In this document: positions 12,990 to 20,376 of the stretch, piece by piece
How the letters are laid out: every line of letters starts with the position of its first letter
Numbering within the stretch: position 1 is the stretch's first letter
Virus record (IMG/VR): IMGVR_UViG_3300037963_004472
Coordinates: 1 to 20,376 of that record
Reading direction: 5' to 3' (one strand)
Length of the DNA stretch: 20,376 nucleotides
Source: a virus
The notes under the pieces: generated by a model
Seen by the model: only the letters and a program-made list of their open reading frames with translations
Database searches by the model: none
What the model was told of the DNA's origin: nothing
Translations under genes and position numbers: made by a program

Positions 12990-14684
12990 ATGGCTTTTGA
13001 AAATATAGGACATTTTGAAGGAACGCAATATGATTACTACTACGGTAATAATCACGGTAATTATCAATTTATACCTTTAGAAGAAATAATCGCTAATTTT
13101 CAAGTTATGTTTATTGGTGAAGATAAAATTATATCTAAATATAAAAGAGCAGATGTAGCTTACTATGCTCAAAGAGCTTTATCAGAACTTTCTTTTGATA
13201 CTTTTAAATCTGTTAAATCACAACAAATAGAGATACCTCCTTCTCTACAAATGATACTACCTCATGATTATGTTAACTATACTAGATTAACTTGGGTAGA
13301 TAGTTCTGGTATAGAGCATCCTCTTTATAGAACTAACGGCACTTCAAATCCTTTTCAAATAAGACAGCATGCAGATGGAACGTATGATTTTCCAGAGTCT
13401 TTTGAGTTAGTGCTAAACAACGACTTTTCATCTTCTACAGCAGACAGTTCGTACTTAAGTAGTGGTTTAAATAATGGTAAATTAAAACCTGATGATTGGA
13501 TAACATCTAACTCTACTGTTTTTGGAGCAACAGGTGCTGGTAACTCAGGTGGATCAGACGTAACTGTTGACGCTGGCGTATTATCATTTAATCACTCTTC
13601 TCACGATAACGACATTTATCAAACAGGTCAAATATCACCTCATGGTAAAGCAATGGCTTGTTGGCAGCTAATCGATGTTTCAGATTTAGAATTTATAACT
13701 TTGTCTGCTAACGGTGTTTCAAAAGCTGCAGACGGAATTAACTCTGCAAACATACAATTTCCAATAACTATAACTGGTGGTGCTACACCTGCATATCCAG
13801 CGGCCCAAGGTAACGCTCCAGCTACAGCGGCAGGAACTTACACTAGTCCAGCAACAACTCTTAGATTTGGAATTAGCACTTCACCTGGAGATTTAAATAC
13901 TTTTCCAGATGTTTTTGATCCAGCTGTATTTGCTGGTCCATATTCTCAAAATCAACATACAGATCTTTTTGATATTCCTCATCTTGGATCACCTGCATAC
14001 GTAGAGTGGACTGCTGGTCAAACTGGTGTTAAAACTTTAGAAATGATAAACGTTTCTCAATATGATCAAGTATACGTTTTAATTACTTCTTATGTTCCTT
14101 GGGAAGCTCATGCTACAGATGCTTGGCCAGAAACTTTATTAATGAATAATACTATTGATGATGTTACTGTAAAAAATGCTTTACCTGTAACAAGTCTTCA
14201 ATCAGCTCAAGGTAATTCTTCTTCTAATAATTCTTCTACTTGGGATGCTTTCAAGTCTTTAAGTCAATTAGAGTCTGCTGACTATGATTATGATGACGCC
14301 GCTTTTCATCCAGCTGCAGGTGAAAGATATGGTTTAGATCCTCAGCATGCTCAAGCTAATGGTTCTTTTTATATAGACGAAAGATTAGGTAAAATACATT
14401 TTTCATCTAATATTTCAGGAAAAAATGTAATATTAGATTATATCAGCGATAGTCTTGGTACTGAATCTGAAATGCAGGTTCACAAGTTAGCAGAAGATGC
14501 CATGTATAAGTTTATGCTTTATGATGTCATGATGTCTTTAAGAGGAGTTGGTAGAGGTCAACTAGCTATGTACAAAAAAGAAAAATTTGCAGCAGTTAGA
14601 AAAGCTAAACTAAGACTTTCAAATATTAAATTAGAAGAAATAACTCAAATACTTAGAGGTAAGTCTAAGTGGATAAAACACTAA
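12990..14684 (+). CDS. Ring/adaptor protein 2 with inserted carbohydrate-binding-like domain
   Basis: A 564-residue protein. Residues 1-137 (with KRADVAYYAQRALSELSFDT at 52-71 and the strand-loop IEIPPSLQMILPHDYVNY) and 425-564 (YGLDPQHAQANGSFYIDERL, ILDYISDSLGTESEMQVHKL and the end LRLSNIKLEEITQILRGKSK plus WIKH) resemble a ring or connector protein I recall from crAss-like and marine Bacteroidota phages. Between them, residues about 138-398 look like a separate galactose-binding-like jelly roll: it opens FELVLNNDFSSS with WITSNSTVF, continues VLSFNHSSHDNDIYQTGQI, and closes NNTIDDVTVKN, the usual end of such modules. The parent protein should sit at the portal-tail junction, and the insert could decorate its surface. 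The ATG is 3 nt after the previous stop, following a second AAAAAATATAA leader. Confidence 0.72.
   Translation: MAFENIGHFEGTQYDYYYGNNHGNYQFIPLEEIIANFQVMFIGEDKIISKYKRADVAYYAQRALSELSFDTFKSVKSQQIEIPPSLQMILPHDYVNYTRLTWVDSSGIEHPLYRTNGTSNPFQIRQHADGTYDFPESFELVLNNDFSSSTADSSYLSSGLNNGKLKPDDWITSNSTVFGATGAGNSGGSDVTVDAGVLSFNHSSHDNDIYQTGQISPHGKAMACWQLIDVSDLEFITLSANGVSKAADGINSANIQFPITITGGATPAYPAAQGNAPATAAGTYTSPATTLRFGISTSPGDLNTFPDVFDPAVFAGPYSQNQHTDLFDIPHLGSPAYVEWTAGQTGVKTLEMINVSQYDQVYVLITSYVPWEAHATDAWPETLLMNNTIDDVTVKNALPVTSLQSAQGNSSSNNSSTWDAFKSLSQLESADYDYDDAAFHPAAGERYGLDPQHAQANGSFYIDERLGKIHFSSNISGKNVILDYISDSLGTESEMQVHKLAEDAMYKFMLYDVMMSLRGVGRGQLAMYKKEKFAAVRKAKLRLSNIKLEEITQILRGKSKWIKH
13401..14183 (+). other. 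Inserted galactose-binding-like domain (part of ring protein 2)
   Basis: This is residues about 138-398 of the host protein. It is Thr/Ser/Gly/Pro-rich, with a sheet-like order beginning NNDF and ending IDDVTV, unlike the helix-rich flanks. The boundaries are approximate, judged by eye from the change in composition and the return of the ring-protein pattern at about residue 425. Confidence 0.5.
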
Positions 14685-14687
14685 GGT

Positions 14688-17600
14688 ATGCCAGAAATTA
14701 AAAATAATTTTACTCAAGGTCGAATGAATAAAGACTTTGATGAAAAGTTAGTTCCTAAAGGACAATATCTACACGCTTTAAATATGCAGATGGCTAGTAA
14801 GTTTTCTGGCTCTACATTTACAGCTGGAGAAGGAAGTTTGTCTGCTATTTTAGGTAATAAATCTGTTGAGTCAGTAATCTCTAATGGTCATCTATGTGTT
14901 GGAAGTATTGCGGATGAAGCTAAAAATAAACTATATTGGTTTGTAAAACAAAATCCTTTAGTTGCTGGTAATAATTTTGATAAAATAATTGAATACGATC
15001 AAAACACAAACTCTTCTACTATTGTTTTTCAAGATACAGATTTTGACGTATTAAAGTTTCCAAATAAATTAATTACTGGTATAAATATAATAGATGATTT
15101 TTTATTTTGGACAGATGGTAGTGGTGAGCCAAAAAAAATAAGTATATCTAGATCTATAGAAGGGTCAGCTGGTGGTGGTCAAACACAGCTGATTGTAAAT
15201 GGAGTAAGTTTAGGTAAGTGTGAAGAAGAAAACATAACTGTTATAAAGAGAAAACCTAATAAAGCTCCTGATGTAAGAGTAAATACTAGTCTTGAAGAAG
15301 ACAGTTCTACAGGACTTTTAAAAAATGTTGATCCGTTATTTGAAAAAATATTTCCTAGATTTGCTTGTAGATATAAATATGTTGACGGCGAGTATTCTGC
15401 TATAAGTCCTTTTACAGATGTTATTTTTAATTCTAAGTATTTTGATGATTTAAATAATTTAAACGCTTACTCTTTTAAAGATCCTTACAATTTAATAATG
15501 GTTAATTGTATAGAGTCTATAGAGCTTTGTAATTTTGTTCCATACGATATACCAAAAGATGTTGTTCAAGTAGATTTACTTTATATGCAAGAAAACTCTT
15601 CTGTAGTTTATTCTATAGTTAGTGTTAAAAAAACAGACGCAGAGTGGTCTCTTTATGGACATGCTGAAGGTGGTTATTTAAACACTCAAGGTAAACTTAA
15701 TATTTTTGATATAGAATTAGATCCTGTAAGCGGAACTGCAAGTTACATTGTTGGGCATAAAGGTAGATATAGAATTACAGCAGAAAATATTCACGCTGCT
15801 TTACCTGAAAACCAATTGTTAAGAAATTATGACAATGTTCCTAAAAAAGCGCAAGCACAAGAAATAACTGGTAGTAGAATAGTTTATGCTAATTATACGC
15901 AGAATTATGATATTGTAGATGTAAGTAATACTGAATTTAATCCTACAGTTAGTTCTACTTATAGTTTAAGAAATAATAACCCTACAGAAACATTTAGTCA
16001 TGGAGGTCTTCGATCTTTAAAGTCTCAAAGAGATTATCAAGTAGGTGTTGTTTTTGGGGATAAATACGGTAGAGAAACTCCAGTATTTACTTCTTCTCAA
16101 GCTAGTTTATATATACCTTGGACAAGTCCATTTGGCTCAGGATTAAATGCTAGTGAAAGTTTAATCATACAATCAAGAATAACTAGTCAAGCTCCTGTCT
16201 GGGCTGATTATTATAAATTCTTCATAAAGCAAACTTCTGGAGAATATTACAACTTAGTAATGGACAAAGCTTATAGTCCACCTACTCATATAGATTTTGA
16301 AAATGAAGATGATCATATATGGATTTCTTTTCCATCAACAGACAGAAGTAAAATAAGTGTAGATGATTATATAATACTTAAAAAAATATTAGGAACTGCT
16401 TCTGCTAGTCAAGTACCTTTTGAAAATAAATACAAAGTTGTTGATATTAAAAACGAAGTACCAGACTCTATATCTTATCATTATAAAAATTTAGGTACAG
16501 CTATAAATGCTGGTGATATTTTTACTGATGATACAGCTACTTTTAACGGTGGTCTTGAGCTACTATTTCCTAACGCTTCACGACGTATGGATAGAGCAGA
16601 TGGAAACGATTTAATTGTTATTTCTGCAGAAAGATGGACTGGTACAGATGATCCACTCACCGGTGGTCCAACAACAGGTAATTATAATAACGCTCCGTTA
16701 ACTGTTGCTAGTGCTTTTGAAGAAGGTAGTAATCCTACAGAAGAGTTTAAAGATTTATATGTTACTTGGTCTGTTAACGGTCAATCTTCAACTAGATATA
16801 GAATAAACAGTATCAAATTGGTTGAAGATACTAATCATTATCAATTAAAACTTTCTGAAGCTATTAGTCAGACAGATGCTGAGTTATGCCTACCAGCTGG
16901 TACAGCTTATACACCTGGTGCTGCTCACGCTACTTTACATCAAGATCTTATATTTCAAATACAAAGAAAAGAAAGAAGAGATGCAGAAAACTTTTCTGGT
17001 AAGTTTTTTGTTAAGATTCACGGAGATAATATTATAAGACAAAACATATTTGAAGATCAACAAGCTACAGCTGCTTCTTCTTATGTTACTGGATCATTTG
17101 AATGTTTTAGATTCATGGATGTGGTTTCTAGTAATTATTTTCACCAAGGTCAAGTTACAGGTCTTTCTGGACAAATAAACTCTAACAGTAATTCTAGCTC
17201 TGTAACCGGCAATACAACAACAGCTGGTATAGTACCTTCAGATATAGCAAATCATTCAGGTGAGAATATAACTCAAACTTTATCTGATTGGGAAGCTATA
17301 CTAGCTGCTAACAATAATGAAGGATTTTTCTTTCTTGACCAAATGGGTATGGTTGCTAGTAATCCTAGTAGTCAATCTTTTGCTAAAGAATCTGGACAAG
17401 GTTGGGCTGGCGCTTGGAACTCTTCTAGTTATTCAAAGCAAATATGGGCGCCAATAGGTTATGTATCTTGGGATAATCCTAATTCGTTTATGGAACTAGA
17501 CTGGGGTCCAGCTTATGAAGATCAAGGTTTAAACATTTTTGGTGTAGGGTCGCAAAGTGTTTCTGGTCAATACGGTGGTTATACTGGAGAAATAAGGCTT

Positions 17601-20376
17601 ACTGTAGATAACGTTGGAACTGTTAATTACGGTAATTTTCCAACTGGTAGCTTTGGTGTTCCTACGCCTTACGCGAGTAGTAATATAAACTCTTTAGAAG
17701 GAGCTATAACAACCACCTTGGTTCATACTGCAGATCCTCAAGTTAACATTTCAGGTGATGGAGCTAGAAGATGGAAAGATAATAGTCTTTATAATAATAA
17801 TTTAGATACAACATACGGACCTGTTGGTAGTACTGGTAAACATTTTATACATGTTTCATTTTTAGCTCCAGGTGAAGATCTTCATGACGGCGCGGGTTTA
17901 AATGGAACTTACGGAAATAACACTGCTCCAAGTATAATGTATTTTAGAGGAAAGACGGATAGTTTTCCTTCTAGGATGCAAGGAATACATGGAGGCGGAT
18001 GGTTTACAAACGCTGGAACTAATGGACAAATAGATTCTGGAGATGTTTTTGGTGATAGTAATGACGGTATAATATGTTTTGAAGGTAACTGGGCGGATCA
18101 AGGTAGTAGAGGTCCTGTTCCTGGAAATGTTGAAATGATGGGTTGGTGGGAAGAGCCTAGCGTAGCGCCTTCTGGTCAAGGATACGATAGTGCTTTTGCT
18201 AATAGACATATAAATCAATGGGATCCAACTAAAACAACGAGCGCTACAGCTAATGCAAAGGCACAAGTTTTTATAGATAATATAATAAACAATATAGGTG
18301 GTAAGTTTAGATTCCAAGGAGATACTGAAGAATACCAAATACTTAGTATTAGTGAAAAACACATATACAATCATACTCCTTGGAGAAAAAGAATAGTTCC
18401 TACTGACATTCAAACTGGTTGGGCATCTGATAATATTAGCGTAGAAGAAGCAGCTTTAAATTGGGCTAATACTCACGGCGATGCTGATCTTATCACAGGC
18501 GTTAATACTACTTATGCTTTTCTTCCTTTCCCAACTGGTGCTACTGGTACTAAAGGTGGGCAATGGAATCCTTTGTTTGCGAATAATTTTGGTGGCTTAA
18601 CTTCAACTATTGGCTGGGCTTTTCCTTTTGAAAATTATGGTAGAACTCCTTTTATATGGCCTATGGAGTTTGGATACGCTCCAACTAACAACGCGGAGTT
18701 TGATACTCTTTGTGATAAAATAGTAGAGTTTGGTAGAGCAAGTAATAGAAGAACTTGTTATATAATAGAACTAGATAAAGATATAACTAGTACTGGTAAC
18801 CACGGTGCATTTGGAAGTGCTGGCTTTGATATTAACGACTTTATGAATATAGAAGTAGTGTCAGCTAATTCTCAAATTGTTACTGGTGAAATAGTTAAAA
18901 ACCCAGCAATATGGGAAACAGAGCCTAGAGAACAAACAGAACTTAATATATATCACGAAGCTTCTGAAGAAATACCTTTAGAACTAACTATGGAAAACAT
19001 AGAGCGTTTTGCGCCTATTGGCTCTAGGGTAGAGTTTCCTAATATGGTTTATAGTAATATTCAAAACTTTGATGTTCATGTTAATCAAATATTATATTCT
19101 TCTTCTCCTTCACATCTTATTCAAGTAAGAAGTGGTAATTTAATTACAAATTCAAATGGTATTGACGTACATCCAGATGAAGGTTTTAATTGGTTTGATA
19201 ATACAGGCAACCTAATAGATTACGTTGGAGAAGAAATAAGGTTTTATAGAGATGATGGTACTTATACTTCTGCTATTGTAAAAGCAGCGGAAGATTATTT
19301 TCATGGAAGTCCAGCAGACATTCTTTATTGGAGTGGCGCGAGTACTAATTTAAATAATGGTCAAGGATATAGGGTTATATTTCAATTAGAAAAATCAGGT
19401 CACCATAATTTAGATCAATCTTTAGATCATACTAATGCTTTTACTTTTGGTGATGGTGTTGAAACTAGTAGAATTAGAGATGGCTTTAACGAAATGAAAA
19501 TAACTAATGGGCCAAAAGCTTCAGCTACGTTAGAAACTCCTTACGAAGAAGAAGAAAGAAAGCATGGCTTGATATATTCTGGTATATATAATTCTAATTC
19601 TGGTATTAATAATTTAAATCAATTTATTGCTGCAGAAAAAATAACTAAAGATGTAAACCCTACATACGGAAGTATTACAAAGCTTTTTTCTAGAAAAGCT
19701 GATTTAGTTACGCTATGTGAAGATAAAATATTAAAAATATTAGCTAACAAAGATGCGGTATTTAACGCCGATGGTAATCCACAGTTAGTAGCTTCAGAAA
19801 ACGTATTAGGTCAAGCTATACCTTTTGTTGGTGACTATGGTTGTCAAGATGCTAGTTCTTTTGCTTATGATTCGTTTAGATCTTATTTTGTTGATAAACA
19901 AAGAGGAGCTGTGCTTAGACTTTCTATGGACGGACTTACTCCAATATCAGACGCTGGTATGTCTACTTATTTTAAAGGTATTTTAAATCAAGCTAATTTT
20001 ATATTAGGAACATACGATAATAATGAAGAAGAGTATAATGTTACTTGGGAATATGATAGCCCTTACTCTGGTAGTTTTAACTTTTTATTTAATTCTTACC
20101 TTGACTACGGTGTTGATTTATATACGACTTCAGTTCCAGATCCTATACAAGAAGATGGTGGAGTTTATAATGGGTCATACTTTTATTATGACGTTAATGG
20201 AGGATTAGCAGAAAGTGTATCTAACTTTGAATCTCAAGTAATAATAAGAAACTGGCCTTCTATAGATCAAGGATATATAAATCCTGGGCAAGTAGCTCAA
20301 CCAGCGCAACCGCTAACACCAGCTGTGTATACTGAAGGATTGTTTGATGTTTATTCTGCTGATTTTTCCGCTTACA
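14688..20376 (+). CDS. Giant tail-stabilisation-type protein, 3' truncated
   Basis: The frame opens at ATG 14688 (3 nt after the previous stop) and has no stop through base 20376, at least 1896 codons. I read the frame across the window and saw no frameshift. The N-terminus FTQGRMNKDFDEKLVPKGQY (8-27), followed by ALNMQ, is the start I recall for the 'stabilisation' tail protein of crAss-like and marine Bacteroidota phages. Other family-like patterns are YHYKNLG, HTPWRKRIVP (about residue 1221), NPAIWETEPREQTELNIYHE (about 1405) and, near the end, ENVLGQAIPF with LRLSMDGLTPISDAGM (about 1740-1760). It is beta-rich and Asn/Ser/Thr/Gly-rich, as expected for a tail protein that clamps the ring assembly. 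AAGG a few bases before the ATG is the only near Shine-Dalgarno signal. The middle (about 630-1200) has no domain I can name. Confidence 0.82.
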   Translation, partial: MPEIKNNFTQGRMNKDFDEKLVPKGQYLHALNMQMASKFSGSTFTAGEGSLSAILGNKSVESVISNGHLCVGSIADEAKNKLYWFVKQNPLVAGNNFDKIIEYDQNTNSSTIVFQDTDFDVLKFPNKLITGINIIDDFLFWTDGSGEPKKISISRSIEGSAGGGQTQLIVNGVSLGKCEEENITVIKRKPNKAPDVRVNTSLEEDSSTGLLKNVDPLFEKIFPRFACRYKYVDGEYSAISPFTDVIFNSKYFDDLNNLNAYSFKDPYNLIMVNCIESIELCNFVPYDIPKDVVQVDLLYMQENSSVVYSIVSVKKTDAEWSLYGHAEGGYLNTQGKLNIFDIELDPVSGTASYIVGHKGRYRITAENIHAALPENQLLRNYDNVPKKAQAQEITGSRIVYANYTQNYDIVDVSNTEFNPTVSSTYSLRNNNPTETFSHGGLRSLKSQRDYQVGVVFGDKYGRETPVFTSSQASLYIPWTSPFGSGLNASESLIIQSRITSQAPVWADYYKFFIKQTSGEYYNLVMDKAYSPPTHIDFENEDDHIWISFPSTDRSKISVDDYIILKKILGTASASQVPFENKYKVVDIKNEVPDSISYHYKNLGTAINAGDIFTDDTATFNGGLELLFPNASRRMDRADGNDLIVISAERWTGTDDPLTGGPTTGNYNNAPLTVASAFEEGSNPTEEFKDLYVTWSVNGQSSTRYRINSIKLVEDTNHYQLKLSEAISQTDAELCLPAGTAYTPGAAHATLHQDLIFQIQRKERRDAENFSGKFFVKIHGDNIIRQNIFEDQQATAASSYVTGSFECFRFMDVVSSNYFHQGQVTGLSGQINSNSNSSSVTGNTTTAGIVPSDIANHSGENITQTLSDWEAILAANNNEGFFFLDQMGMVASNPSSQSFAKESGQGWAGAWNSSSYSKQIWAPIGYVSWDNPNSFMELDWGPAYEDQGLNIFGVGSQSVSGQYGGYTGEIRLTVDNVGTVNYGNFPTGSFGVPTPYASSNINSLEGAITTTLVHTADPQVNISGDGARRWKDNSLYNNNLDTTYGPVGSTGKHFIHVSFLAPGEDLHDGAGLNGTYGNNTAPSIMYFRGKTDSFPSRMQGIHGGGWFTNAGTNGQIDSGDVFGDSNDGIICFEGNWADQGSRGPVPGNVEMMGWWEEPSVAPSGQGYDSAFANRHINQWDPTKTTSATANAKAQVFIDNIINNIGGKFRFQGDTEEYQILSISEKHIYNHTPWRKRIVPTDIQTGWASDNISVEEAALNWANTHGDADLITGVNTTYAFLPFPTGATGTKGGQWNPLFANNFGGLTSTIGWAFPFENYGRTPFIWPMEFGYAPTNNAEFDTLCDKIVEFGRASNRRTCYIIELDKDITSTGNHGAFGSAGFDINDFMNIEVVSANSQIVTGEIVKNPAIWETEPREQTELNIYHEASEEIPLELTMENIERFAPIGSRVEFPNMVYSNIQNFDVHVNQILYSSSPSHLIQVRSGNLITNSNGIDVHPDEGFNWFDNTGNLIDYVGEEIRFYRDDGTYTSAIVKAAEDYFHGSPADILYWSGASTNLNNGQGYRVIFQLEKSGHHNLDQSLDHTNAFTFGDGVETSRIRDGFNEMKITNGPKASATLETPYEEEERKHGLIYSGIYNSNSGINNLNQFIAAEKITKDVNPTYGSITKLFSRKADLVTLCEDKILKILANKDAVFNADGNPQLVASENVLGQAIPFVGDYGCQDASSFAYDSFRSYFVDKQRGAVLRLSMDGLTPISDAGMSTYFKGILNQANFILGTYDNNEEEYNVTWEYDSPYSGSFNFLFNSYLDYGVDLYTTSVPDPIQEDGGVYNGSYFYYDVNGGLAESVSNFESQVIIRNWPSIDQGYINPGQVAQPAQPLTPAVYTEGLFDVYSADFSAY

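Noticed and set aside
17898-18413. 171-codon frame on the minus strand
   Set aside because: It lies wholly inside the giant gene, is rich in Ser/Arg/Ile/Tyr as expected of an antisense reading, and has no leader or family-like pattern.
20023-20208. Short hydrophobic + strand frame near the end
   Set aside because: It is out of frame inside the giant gene, which stays open through the same bases with family-like sequence.

Overview
This window looks like the late (morphogenesis) arm of a tailed double-stranded DNA bacteriophage. It is AT-rich, and all sixteen genes lie on the + strand, tightly packed with 1-4 nt overlaps or near-zero gaps. The organism is most probably a short-tailed (podovirus-type) phage of a Bacteroidota (Flavobacteriia-like) host, related to the crAss-like lineage and to uncultured marine relatives. 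Three things support this. The gene order is large terminase, portal, acidic scaffold-like protein, major capsid protein, unknown, ring/adaptor 1, ring/adaptor 2, giant tail-stabilisation-type protein. The residue patterns in the terminase, capsid, ring and giant proteins match families I recall from that group. Almost no start codon has a purine-rich Shine-Dalgarno site; most follow A/T-only leaders, as is usual in Bacteroidota. These assignments rest on recall and visible motifs, because no database search was run.

Layout. Positions 1-1139 hold the 3' end of a winged-helix-like gene, a small HExxH metallopeptidase-like protein and a two-helix membrane protein of the 3TM-holin type, possibly a lysis-related group. 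Positions 1141-2499 encode two exported-looking beta-rich virion or adhesion proteins, the second with a LamG/concanavalin-like fold. Positions 2525-3836 hold four small genes, several overlapping in different frames. One is a tandem GroES-like protein and the last, just before the terminase, is a candidate small terminase subunit. Positions 3836-11257 are the packaging and head core: TerL, portal, scaffold-like protein, major capsid protein. A strong intrinsic terminator with a UUCG tetraloop follows the capsid gene at once. Positions 11317-14684 encode an unknown conserved protein and two ring/adaptor proteins; a structured intergenic hairpin lies before the first ring gene. From 14688 one reading frame stays open to the end of the window (at least 1896 codons) and encodes the giant tail-stabilisation-type protein.

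How the parts fit. TerL docks on the portal to pump DNA into a prohead built from the capsid protein on the scaffold-like protein. Ring proteins and the giant protein then close the portal and build the short tail. The LamG-like protein, and a carbohydrate-binding-like domain inserted in the second ring protein, may let the virion touch glycans. No tRNA, CRISPR array, integrase, insertion sequence or replication gene is visible, and no stretch over 300 bases lacks a gene.
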